A stretch of 14,459 nucleotides of DNA from an uncultured Parabacteroides sp. Its GTDB lineage: Bacteria; Bacteroidota; Bacteroidia; Bacteroidales; Tannerellaceae. The position numbers and the translations under genes are program-made. Where the stretch lies: NCBI GenBank assembly GCA_900547435.1, contig URGO01000079.1:1-14459 (forward strand), in the 5' to 3' direction. The number at the start of each line of letters is the position of its first letter. Positions within the stretch are counted from its first letter, which is position 1. The notes beneath the pieces were generated by a model, which saw only the letters and a list, made by a program, of their open reading frames with translations, made no database searches and had not been told where the DNA came from. Positions 7,857 through 14,459 of this stretch are shown piece by piece.

Positions 7857-10021
7857 TTCAATGTTAATAATATAGTTTGTCCTTTGGATACACGAGCCCC
7901 CGGCTTGATACTTTGCGCCGTTACGCGGCCGGAGCCCGATAAGGTCACCCGCAAACCGGCACTTTCCAGCAAGTAAACGGCATCTTTGGCACCCATTCCA
8001 TACACGGACGGTACCAATCCGTCTATAATTCGTATATCCTGTAGTTCGATATTGTTCTTCTCTATCTCCCGATTTGCCCGGACCCATTGAGTCTTGGCAC
8101 TATCCGCATTCAATGAGATATCCAATTCGTCCAGCACATTCTCGACCGCCCGCTTCTCTCCAGCCTTAGCCATCGGCAAACGAATAGCGGTTGAATCCTC
8201 TACCATTTCCTTCACGGGAATTGAAATGTGACTCGAATAGATTTTTTCAGCAATAGCTTTCACGACACCTCCCGACATGGTTCCCCCCGAAGGATATCCG
8301 ATTCTTGGCTGGCGAATAACAACAATACAGCTATACATAGGATTATCTGCCGGGAAATATCCGGCAAAAGCGACCTGATGTCCGGCACGTCGATAAACTC
8401 CACCGGAAGCGATTTGAGCGGTTCCCGTCTTTCCGGCTATCCGGATAATATCTGAATGAACCGCTTTTCCCGTGCCTTCTTCAACTACACCTAACAACAT
8501 ATCTTGAATAATATGCAATGTTTGTTCAGAACAAATGGAAGATTTCAATACTTCTGGAGAAAATGTATGTATTGTTTTTCCACGGTGAAGAATCTCTTTG
8601 ACGAAATAAGGACGTACCATTTTTCCATCATTAGCTATTGCATTATAGAATGCTAATGTTGAAATAGGAGGAATCTGCGTCTCATAGCCAAATGACATCC
8701 AAGGTAAAGTTGTTTTTGACCAATAACGGGTCGTATCATCAGGCCGACGTATTTTAGCTCTTCCGGCACCGGGAATCTCTATGCGCAAATCCGCATTCAT
8801 TCCGATCCGGTATAACCCTTCTACGAATTTGGTTGGATTATTTTCATAGCCTTTTAGGATAGTTTTTGCCACTCCGATGTTAGATGAGTACCAAATCGCC
8901 TGTTCCACCGATATCTTTCCGTAACCTCCCTTATTCATATTATGGTCGGTCATACGTGAGCCCTTATACATATATATACCATTGCCCACGTCCACCGTAT
9001 CGGTCGGTTGGCAAACTCCATCTTCCAAAGCGACCATAATGGAAGCGACCTTAAAAGTTGATCCTGGCTCTATCTCATCAGCTACCGCATGATTCATGGT
9101 TTCTCCATAAACACCTTCACGAATCCGCCCTAAATTTGTTATCGCTTTAACCTCTCCGGTAGCTACTTCCATAACAATAGCCGTTCCGGAGGCGGCATCG
9201 ATCTTCTTTAACATATCCAGCAAGGACTTTTCCGTAATATCCTGGATATCTATATCAATAGTCGAGCGAATATCCATCCCTTCTACCGGCTCTTTTTCCG
9301 TCACATTGGTCCAACGCCCACCTATACGGCGAACAGAGCTAACCCCCGGCTCTCCGCGGAGTAAAGTATCATATTGCAATTCCAATCCGTTTTTACCTTT
9401 GGTTACCCCCGATGTATCTATTTCACCATAAATATCTCCGATTGTTCGGGATGCCAATGAACCGAAAGGCTTTTCACGTTGCACCATTTGTTTGGTATAG
9501 AATCCACTTTTGAAACGGTTCAATCTCAGGAAAGAAAATTTCTTCATATCCTTTAGGTCGGAATAAGAGACCCGCCCTTCACAAACCGGATATTGACGGC
9601 TTTTGGATTTCAACCCTCTCAAAAGATGCGCTTTATATCCAGCAGGTGTACGATCGCGAAACTTACGAGACAAATAAATGGATAACGAGTCCAAACCATT
9701 CCGCTTGGTATAGAGGAATGTATCCAGCATAAAGCCATCTGCTTTGAAATCCATATAGGTATAATAACGGGGGACACTCGTAGCCATCAGTTTCATATCA
9801 TACGAATAAATATTCCCCCGACTGGGCAAGATACGATGATCCGGTCGCTCCAACGTATCGGCCAATTTCTCCCATTTGTCCTTCTCTACAAAGGCAATCG
9901 TACAAGCTTTGATAACGATCAAGGCCGCCAGGAACGATAATACGAGCACAATAAGCAAGTAACACAAGAAAATGTGCCCATTTTTTACTTCATTGTTTTC
10001 TATGTTATTCTCTGTTGCCAT
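7853..10021 (-). CDS. ftsI: FtsI-type penicillin-binding transpeptidase with C-terminal PASTA domain
   Basis: A 722-residue class B penicillin-binding protein that cross-links septal peptidoglycan from the periplasmic face. It has a short cytoplasmic N-terminus, one membrane helix (about 16-38), a PBP dimerisation domain opening with RILPSRGNIY (63-72), and a transpeptidase domain from about 250. The three active-site motifs are intact: STFK with nucleophile Ser321, SSN (379-381) and KTGT (531-534). Residues about 660-722 look like one PASTA domain (VPSVYGMGAKDAVYLLESAG), after a linker. E. coli FtsI is shorter (588 residues) and has no PASTA domain. In this cluster it is the expected partner of FtsW. 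It starts 2 bp after the ftsL-like gene and its stop overlaps the murE start. Confidence 0.96.
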   Translation of the reverse strand: MATENNIENNEVKNGHIFLCYLLIVLVLSFLAALIVIKACTIAFVEKDKWEKLADTLERPDHRILPSRGNIYSYDMKLMATSVPRYYTYMDFKADGFMLDTFLYTKRNGLDSLSIYLSRKFRDRTPAGYKAHLLRGLKSKSRQYPVCEGRVSYSDLKDMKKFSFLRLNRFKSGFYTKQMVQREKPFGSLASRTIGDIYGEIDTSGVTKGKNGLELQYDTLLRGEPGVSSVRRIGGRWTNVTEKEPVEGMDIRSTIDIDIQDITEKSLLDMLKKIDAASGTAIVMEVATGEVKAITNLGRIREGVYGETMNHAVADEIEPGSTFKVASIMVALEDGVCQPTDTVDVGNGIYMYKGSRMTDHNMNKGGYGKISVEQAIWYSSNIGVAKTILKGYENNPTKFVEGLYRIGMNADLRIEIPGAGRAKIRRPDDTTRYWSKTTLPWMSFGYETQIPPISTLAFYNAIANDGKMVRPYFVKEILHRGKTIHTFSPEVLKSSICSEQTLHIIQDMLLGVVEEGTGKAVHSDIIRIAGKTGTAQIASGGVYRRAGHQVAFAGYFPADNPMYSCIVVIRQPRIGYPSGGTMSGGVVKAIAEKIYSSHISIPVKEMVEDSTAIRLPMAKAGEKRAVENVLDELDISLNADSAKTQWVRANREIEKNNIELQDIRIIDGLVPSVYGMGAKDAVYLLESAGLRVTLSGSGRVTAQSIKPGARVSKGQTILLTLK

Positions 10022-10023
10022 TT

Positions 10024-10380
10024 TTATTTTTCCAATTCATATGGAGGAGTCTTTGCCCCTTCCAAATCAATACCTTGCTCTTCTATCAGTACCTCTATTT
10101 GCGATTGACGGCTATGCCCGGTCAATTCGGAAGAGATAGACAATGCTTCAAAGCGGACATCGCGTAATTGTTGTTGCAACCGGTCTATTTCACGGAGCTT
10201 CTGTAAGCAAGTATAACGATTACCGATGAAAAAGAAAATCAAGATAACTATCAGCACAATCATACGCGTGTGACGGACAATAAAATCCTCCTTGAGAATC
10301 CCCCCGCCTAATACATACAAGAAAGAAAATTGTTTTCTTTTCTTCCCCGTCCGGCTGTTCTGTTGTTCTTGTTCTTCCAT
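10024..10380 (-). CDS. FtsL-like cell division protein (Bacteroidetes type)
   Basis: A 118-residue bitopic membrane protein. It has a basic cytoplasmic N-terminus (KKRK at 13-16), one very hydrophobic helix near 39-54 (RMIVLIVILIFFFIG), and a short extracytoplasmic part with a coiled-coil-like segment, CLQKLREIDRLQQQLRDVR, at about 58-76. Size, topology and position between rsmH and the PBP gene match FtsL, the divisome scaffold that bridges FtsQ/DivIC-type proteins and FtsW-FtsI. Sequence similarity to proteobacterial FtsL is minimal, as usual for this fast-evolving family. The assignment rests mainly on context and architecture. The start follows the rsmH stop by 5 bp and has a Shine-Dalgarno-like AGGAA just upstream, which overlaps the rsmH stop codon. 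Confidence 0.85.
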   Translation of the reverse strand: MEEQEQQNSRTGKKRKQFSFLYVLGGGILKEDFIVRHTRMIVLIVILIFFFIGNRYTCLQKLREIDRLQQQLRDVRFEALSISSELTGHSRQSQIEVLIEEQGIDLEGAKTPPYELEK

Positions 10381-10385
10381 ATTTC

Positions 10386-11303
10386 CTATCTTTTTTCTGC
10401 AATTCGTAGCTTGGCACTTCGCGAACGCGGATTCCGATCAATTTCTTCGTCTGAAGGAACGATTACCTTATTATTCACTAAACGAAACGGAGATTGCATA
10501 TTCCCGAAGAAGTCCTGCTCCGCCTTACCTTCGAAATTGCCTGTCTTCAAAAAGTTCTTCACCAAACGATCTTCCAAAGAGTGATAAGTAATTACGACAA
10601 GACGCCCGCCAGGCTTCAGTACCTTTAACGCACCCTGCAGCATCTCCTTTAACGCCCGCATCTCATCATTCACTTCAATACGCAATGCTTGAAATGCCTG
10701 CGCCAATATTTTCTTCTCTTTATCTTTCCCAATAAAAGGCTTAACAACCTCCAAGAAATCAGCGATATTCTCAAATGGTTTTTCCAGGCGTTTTTTAACA
10801 ATCCCACTTGCTAATTTCCGAGCTGTTTTCAGTTCGCCATACAAATAAAAGACATCCGCTAATTCTTCTTCGGTGTACGTATTCAGGACATCTGCAGCTG
10901 TTATTCCGGAACGTGTATTCATGCGCATATCCAATGCGCCTTCAAAACGGAAAGAAAAACCTCGCTCTTTATCATCAAAATGATGCGAAGACACACCCAA
11001 GTCAGCCAACAAGGCATCCACCTTCCCGACCACATGATGATAACGCATGAAATTATACAAATAACGGAAATTGCTTCTTACAAAAGTAAAATGCGGGTCA
11101 TCAGGAATATTCTGTTCCGCATCGGCATCTTGATCAAATCCGAACAATTGGCCACACTCTCCCAATCCACGCAATATTTCGCGGGAATGCCCTCCCCCTC
11201 CGAAAGTAACATCCACATAAATCCCTTCCGGACGAATATGCATTCCTTCGACACTTTCGTGTAATAAGACCGGTACGTGATAAGAGTGTTCCTGTTGCTC
11301 CAT
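10386..11303 (-). CDS. rsmH: RsmH (MraW), 16S rRNA m4C1402 methyltransferase
   Basis: A 305-residue SAM-dependent methyltransferase that makes the N4-methyl group of cytidine 1402 (E. coli numbering) in the ribosomal P site. Motifs are HVPVLLHE (9-16), the SAM-binding YVDVTFGGGGHS (29-40), LLADLGVSSHHFD (98-110), RGFSFRFEGALDMRMN (114-129), TYHSLEDRLVKNF (239-251) and the C-terminal NPRSRSAKLR (291-300). All are family hallmarks and the length is normal. It is the first gene of the visible dcw operon and lies 5 bp before the ftsL-like gene. In many bacteria mraZ precedes it; here topA is the next gene upstream, across 164 bp that hold a candidate promoter. Confidence 0.97.
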   Translation of the reverse strand: MEQQEHSYHVPVLLHESVEGMHIRPEGIYVDVTFGGGGHSREILRGLGECGQLFGFDQDADAEQNIPDDPHFTFVRSNFRYLYNFMRYHHVVGKVDALLADLGVSSHHFDDKERGFSFRFEGALDMRMNTRSGITAADVLNTYTEEELADVFYLYGELKTARKLASGIVKKRLEKPFENIADFLEVVKPFIGKDKEKKILAQAFQALRIEVNDEMRALKEMLQGALKVLKPGGRLVVITYHSLEDRLVKNFLKTGNFEGKAEQDFFGNMQSPFRLVNNKVIVPSDEEIDRNPRSRSAKLRIAEKR

Positions 11304-11350
11304 TTTGCTTCTTTTTGTTTTAAACTATTACTTTCTCTAAACGCCGTATC

Positions 11351-11378
11351 GCTTTGATTCGCAAAGCTCTGCTCTTTG
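11351..11378 (-). promoter_or_regulatory. Mutually exclusive hairpins in the rsmH leader
   Basis: Read on the minus strand, three segments occur in order: CAAAG (11378-11374), GCTTTG (11367-11362) and CAAAGC (11356-11351). The middle one can pair with the first (5 bp, 7-nt loop) or the third (6 bp, 5-nt loop), not both. If transcription begins near 11378, as the promoter call suggests, this structure is at the very 5' end of the dcw mRNA. The pairing is directly visible; any attenuation or stability role is inference. Confidence 0.3.
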
Positions 11379-11384
11379 AGATTG

Positions 11385-11417
11385 TAAAGTTACATATTTA
11401 CTTTTTTACCATCCAAA
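11385..11417 (-). promoter_or_regulatory. Candidate Bacteroidetes-type promoter for the rsmH operon
   Basis: On the minus strand, TTTG (11417-11414) is followed by a 21-bp spacer and then TAACTTTA (11392-11385). The Bacteroides primary sigma factor consensus is TTTG, 19-21 bp, TAnnTTTG, so only the final G of the -7 element is off. Transcription would start near 11378, giving a leader of about 75 nt. No clear terminator separates topA from rsmH, so some read-through from topA is possible. Confidence 0.45.
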
Positions 11418-11467
11418 ATTTGAATGTGAAAAGTGAGAAAAAGTTATCAACAGGTGATTTTTCTTTC

Positions 11468-13810
11468 TTACGATTTCTTTTTCCGGACGCCTCGTCTTCT
11501 TGTTGTCGGTTTATCGCCAACCTCCTTAACCAACGCCAAACACTCCTCCAAGGTCATCTCGGCCGGTGTATAACCACTTTTCGGTATCTTATAGTTCTTT
11601 CCCTTATAAGTGATATAAGGCCCGAACCGGCCATTCAAAATCTCCAACTCCGGTTCCTCGTCAAACTTCTTTATATGCCGCTGCTCGTCTTTGGTACGCT
11701 TTTCCTGAATCAAGGCTATGGCTTCATCCAAAGAGATGGAAAGCGGATCCAATGTTTTAGGAATAGAAACAAACTTACCATCATGGCGAATGAATGGCCC
11801 GAATCGCCCGACACCGACTACAACCGTCTTGCCCTCATACTCTCCTAACGTACGTGGCAATTCAAACAAATTCAAGGCTTCTTCCAAGGTAATAGTTTCG
11901 ATAGATTGCCCCTTCATCAAGGTTGCAAATTGAGGCTTCTCCCCCGTATCCGCTTTCGACTCGCCAATCTGTGCCATGGGTCCGAATTTACCAATCTTGA
12001 CAAAAACCGGTTTTCCGCTCTTGGGGTCATTACCCAGCAAGCGTTCGCCTATCCTATGACCTTTATGAATAGATATTGCCTCCTCAACCGTAGGATGGAA
12101 CATCCGATAAAAATCATCAATGATTTTCGTCCAATTCTCTTCCCCTTCGGCTATTGCATCCAATTCCTTCTCCACATTAGCCGTAAAGTTATAATCCATT
12201 ACCGATTGGAAATATTCCATCAGAAAATCATTGACTACAATACCTATATCCGTAGGCATCAACTTATTACGATCCGAACCGGCTATTTCAGTTTTACTAA
12301 TCTCCTTTATCGTATTTTCCGACAAAGAGATAATGGAGTATGTGCGTTCTTTTCCCTCTTTATCCCCTTTTACGACATACCCGCGATTCAATACGGTCTG
12401 AATAGTAGGTGCGTATGTAGAAGGACGACCTATTCCCAACTCTTCCAATTGGCGCACCAAGCTGGCCTCTGTATATCTGGCCGGGCGTTGCGTAAAACGC
12501 TCGGTAGCTGTAATTCCTTTCATCTGAAGGACTTCATGCAAATTGACCTGCGGAAGCAATTTATTTTCTGATTCGTTCTCGTTTTCGTCATCCGTACTCT
12601 CCTTATACACTTGCAGGAATCCATCAAACAAAACCACTTCGCCCGTTGCTACAAATTTTTCCTTCATTCCATCGATAGAAACCGAGATAGTCGTGCGTTC
12701 CAATGCCGCATCAGCCATCTGGCAAGCGATGGTACGTTTGCGAATCAGGTCGTATAGGCGCTTCTCTTGGTCCGATCCCTGAATTTCCGCATGAGCTATG
12801 TAGGTCGGACGGATAGCCTCGTGCGCCTCTTGCGCCCCTTTGCTCTTGGTATGGTACTGGCGGAACTTATGATACTTCTCACCATACGTGTTCACAATCG
12901 TTTCCTTAGCCGTTCCCAAAGCCAGCTCACTCAAGTTGAACGAATCTGTACGCATATAAGTAATCAATCCCGATTCATACAACATCTGCGCGATTCGCAT
13001 GGTTTGCGACACGGAATACCCTAACTTACGCGCGGCCTCTTGTTGCAAAGTAGAAGTGGTAAATGGAGGAGCCGGCGATCTCCTTACCGGCTTACGCGTA
13101 ATATCTGCAATCGAGAAGGTAGCCGTTTGGCATGCCTCCAAGAAAGCATACACCTCCTCTTTGTTTTTTAAACGCCGGTTCAACTCAGCTTTCAGGATAG
13201 TGGTTCCATCCGGCAAAATAAAATCTGCCATCACCCGGAACGAAGCTTCTGGAACAAAGTCGTTTATGGCACGTTCGCGCTCTACAATCAGACGTACCGC
13301 GACCGATTGTACACGTCCGGCCGACAATGCAGGTCTTACCTTTTTCCAGAGAATAGGCGAAAGCTCGAATCCCACAATACGATCCAAAACACGACGCGCC
13401 TGCTGGGCATTCACTAAATTCATATCAATGCTGCGCGGAGTTTCGATAGCGTGCAGGATGGCGGTCTTGGTAATTTCGTGGAAAACAATACGGCGTGATG
13501 ATTCGGGCTTCAAACCCAGCACCTCCGACAAATGCCACGATATGGCCTCCCCCTCGCGGTCCTCATCGGATGCAAGCCACACTATATCAGCCGATTCAGC
13601 TTCAGCACGCAGGGTAGCTACAACCTTCTCTTTTTCTTCCGGGATTACATATTGTGGCGCATAATTATGCTCAATATCAATACTCAGTGTCTTCGCGTTC
13701 AAATCGCGGATATGACCGTAACTCGACAAGACACGATAGTCTTTGCCTAAAAACTTCTCAATGGTCTTTGCCTTCGCCGGAGATTCCACTATTACCAGAT
13801 TCTTTTGCAT
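11468..13810 (-). CDS. topA: TopA, DNA topoisomerase I (type IA)
   Basis: A 780-residue type IA topoisomerase that relaxes negative supercoils through a 5'-phosphotyrosyl intermediate. The Toprim domain is N-terminal, with VIVESPAKAKTIEKFLG (6-22), SYGHIRDL (30-37) and the metal-binding SDEDREGE (81-88). Next come GRVQSVAVRLIVERERAI (165-182) and the active-site block GLITYMRTDS with Tyr285. Further landmarks are EAHEAIRPT (328-336) and GIGRPSTYAPT (459-469). The C-terminus has at least three repeats centred on GKFGPM (607), GRFGPF (668) and GRFGPY (727), then a basic tail ending RRRGVRKKKS. There are almost no cysteines, so the four-cysteine zinc ribbons of E. coli TopA are missing; repeat-type tails replace them in many other phyla. 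An acidic low-complexity patch (DDENENESEN, 407-416) interrupts the core. Confidence 0.97.
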   Translation of the reverse strand: MQKNLVIVESPAKAKTIEKFLGKDYRVLSSYGHIRDLNAKTLSIDIEHNYAPQYVIPEEKEKVVATLRAEAESADIVWLASDEDREGEAISWHLSEVLGLKPESSRRIVFHEITKTAILHAIETPRSIDMNLVNAQQARRVLDRIVGFELSPILWKKVRPALSAGRVQSVAVRLIVERERAINDFVPEASFRVMADFILPDGTTILKAELNRRLKNKEEVYAFLEACQTATFSIADITRKPVRRSPAPPFTTSTLQQEAARKLGYSVSQTMRIAQMLYESGLITYMRTDSFNLSELALGTAKETIVNTYGEKYHKFRQYHTKSKGAQEAHEAIRPTYIAHAEIQGSDQEKRLYDLIRKRTIACQMADAALERTTISVSIDGMKEKFVATGEVVLFDGFLQVYKESTDDENENESENKLLPQVNLHEVLQMKGITATERFTQRPARYTEASLVRQLEELGIGRPSTYAPTIQTVLNRGYVVKGDKEGKERTYSIISLSENTIKEISKTEIAGSDRNKLMPTDIGIVVNDFLMEYFQSVMDYNFTANVEKELDAIAEGEENWTKIIDDFYRMFHPTVEEAISIHKGHRIGERLLGNDPKSGKPVFVKIGKFGPMAQIGESKADTGEKPQFATLMKGQSIETITLEEALNLFELPRTLGEYEGKTVVVGVGRFGPFIRHDGKFVSIPKTLDPLSISLDEAIALIQEKRTKDEQRHIKKFDEEPELEILNGRFGPYITYKGKNYKIPKSGYTPAEMTLEECLALVKEVGDKPTTRRRGVRKKKS

Positions 13811-13840
13811 AGTCTTTTCTTTCTAATTAGAAATCGGCTG

Positions 13841-13872
13841 CAAATGTACAAGATAATCTTCAAAATATCCAA
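13841..13872 (-). promoter_or_regulatory. Candidate promoter for topA
   Basis: On the minus strand, TTG (13872-13870) is followed by a 21-bp spacer and a perfect TAnnTTTG -7 element, TACATTTG (13848-13841). Spacing and sequence match the Bacteroidetes housekeeping promoter. Transcription would start near 13834, leaving about 24 nt before the topA ATG at 13810. Confidence 0.55.
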
Positions 13873-13891
13873 CTTGAATCTTTTCTTTTCG

Positions 13892-13899
13892 TACATTTG
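13892..13899 (+). promoter_or_regulatory. Candidate -7 element for the TPR gene
   Basis: TACATTTG is a perfect TAnnTTTG -7 element, 18 bp before the TPR gene ATG at 13918. The best upstream TTG (13874-13876) is only 15 bp away, shorter than the usual 19-21 bp, so the -33 half is doubtful. A start near 13906 would leave a leader of only about a dozen bases. Confidence 0.35.
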
Positions 13900-13917
13900 T
13901 ACATAAATAAATGAATT

Positions 13918-14181
13918 ATGGACGAAATCAAAAGTTTGTTATACAAAGGTGAGACTGATGAAGCCATCCGTCTGCTCACGGATTACATCCGGGAAAATCC
14001 CGAATCAGACGAGGCTTACTATCTGTTAGGCAATGCTTGGCGTAAAAAAGGAGACAATCGTTTGGCATTGAACAATTATTTAGAGGCGATTCATCGGAAC
14101 CCCGATAGTCCGGCTCAGAAGGCTTATGATATGTTGATGGATATTCTGGATTTCTATTATAAAGATATGTATAATCAATAG
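13918..14181 (+). CDS. Small tetratricopeptide-repeat (TPR) protein
   Basis: An 87-residue cytoplasmic protein with no signal peptide or membrane helix. It consists of two TPR-like helical hairpins. The first covers about 3-32 (LYKGETDEAIRLLTDYIRENP). The second, about 33-66, is close to the TPR consensus: AYYLLGNAWRKKGD, then LALNNYLEAIHRNP. A final capping helix is rich in Asp and Tyr (DMLMDILDFYYKDMY). TPR units of this kind bind other proteins, but the partner cannot be told from the sequence. It is transcribed away from topA across 107 bp, so it may share divergent control with it. The ATG at 13911 is out of frame and does not compete. No terminator hairpin follows immediately. Confidence 0.88.
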   Translation: MDEIKSLLYKGETDEAIRLLTDYIRENPESDEAYYLLGNAWRKKGDNRLALNNYLEAIHRNPDSPAQKAYDMLMDILDFYYKDMYNQ

Positions 14182-14257
14182 GTTACATCGCCCAAAATTT
14201 ATGCCCACGGCTCATTTAAAACAGTTTACAGGTTAGTCTTGGTTAGCTGTAATCCCT

Positions 14258-14315
14258 ACAAGGGAACAAGGCTCATTCCTGATAACCTTGTATCTCTGTT
14301 GCCTTGTTCCCTTGT
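14258..14315. repeat. Perfect 15-bp inverted repeat beyond the smalltalk gene
   Basis: ACAAGGGAACAAGGC (14258-14272) and its exact reverse complement (14301-14315) flank a 28-base spacer. It lies in the 152 bp between the ends of the TPR and smalltalk genes, 19 bases past the smalltalk stop. It could be a shared terminator or mRNA 3'-end stabiliser, although no T tract follows on either strand. It could also be a dispersed repeat. Nothing coding is apparent in this gap. Confidence 0.6.
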
Positions 14316-14333
14316 CCCCTTATTTCCCCCCTT

Positions 14334-14435
14334 TTACGCACACGACATCACACCCAATGCCGTACCGATAGAGGTCAGGATGGTGATTAACGTCTGAATC
14401 ACGATTTTCCAAATGTTCTTTTTGTCTGTTGCCAT
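14334..14435 (-). CDS. Smalltalk microprotein (33 residues)
   Basis: A complete 34-codon frame on the minus strand: ATG at 14435, TAA at 14336-14334. The product begins MATDKKNIWKIVIQTLITIL and ends TALGVMSCA. It has a short charged head, a Trp, one hydrophobic segment of about 20 residues, then Ser-Cys near the end. This matches the 'smalltalk' family from memory of database naming: roughly 30-residue proteins of gut Bacteroidales, typically K-N-x-W-K-x-I-Q-T-x-I-S-I-L-T-A with a C-terminal TSC-like end. Its function is unknown. It is often found after an HU-like DNA-binding protein gene and before an N-acetylmuramoyl-L-alanine amidase gene. Here the upstream side is cut by the window edge, and no amidase follows; the inverted repeat and the convergent TPR gene do. 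It may be membrane-inserted. Confidence 0.82.
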   Translation of the reverse strand: MATDKKNIWKIVIQTLITILTSIGTALGVMSCA

Positions 14436-14459
14436 AATCTTTTAGTAGTTAGTAGTTGG

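Noticed and set aside
7857..8087. A 77-codon upstream extension of the murE frame.
   Set aside because: It lies wholly inside the PASTA end of the transpeptidase gene in another frame, has no Mur-ligase character, and would make MurE abnormally long.
11444..11452. TTATCAACA, one mismatch from the DnaA box TTATCCACA.
   Set aside because: It is a single imperfect match with no further boxes or AT-rich unwinding region nearby, so it is most likely chance.
14182..14257. Possible remnant of an amidase gene downstream of smalltalk.
   Set aside because: Reading the minus strand gives only a ten-codon frame (MSRGHKFWAM) with no amidase motif, so there is no evidence of a pseudogene.

Overview
This window looks like chromosomal core DNA from a Bacteroidales bacterium, probably Parabacteroides or a close relative. 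That placement is inferred from four things: the gene families and their order, TAnnTTTG-type -7 promoter elements with few Shine-Dalgarno sites, a PASTA-tailed division transpeptidase with a Bacteroidetes-type FtsL, and a gene for the 33-residue 'smalltalk' microprotein known from gut Bacteroidales. There is no sign of a phage, insertion sequence, CRISPR array, tRNA or rRNA.

Left part (1-2455, + strand): a short edge region with competing hairpins, a small secreted probable outer-membrane beta-barrel protein (186-653), and a type-B carboxylesterase with a twin-arginine-like signal (776-2455). The esterase converges on the next block, and the two are separated by a hairpin that overlaps the ftsW stop codon.

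Middle part (2481-11303, - strand): one half of the dcw (division and cell wall) cluster. In transcription order it is rsmH, ftsL-like, ftsI/PBP with PASTA, murE, mraY, murD, ftsW. Junctions are very tight: 5 bp, 2 bp, a 4-bp ATGA overlap, 48 bp, 1 bp and 20 bp. This supports one polycistronic, partly translationally coupled mRNA. MurE and MurD build the UDP-MurNAc-peptide, with meso-diaminopimelate predicted from the DNPR motif of MurE. MraY makes lipid I. FtsW and the PBP polymerise and cross-link septal peptidoglycan, with the FtsL-like protein as a likely scaffold. RsmH methylates 16S rRNA. mraZ is absent upstream of rsmH, and murG, murC, ftsQ, ftsA and ftsZ are absent downstream of ftsW, so the cluster appears split.

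Right part (11304-14459): a 164-bp leader with a candidate promoter and mutually exclusive hairpins precedes rsmH. topA (DNA topoisomerase I, - strand) follows, and diverges from a small TPR-protein gene (+ strand). The 107-bp divergent region carries mirror-image -7 elements. At the right edge lies the smalltalk gene (- strand) with a perfect 15-bp inverted repeat beyond its stop.

Most of the window is well-understood housekeeping. The less ordinary signals are the smalltalk gene and its inverted repeat, the split dcw cluster, the rsmH leader structure, and the short palindromes at the left edge.
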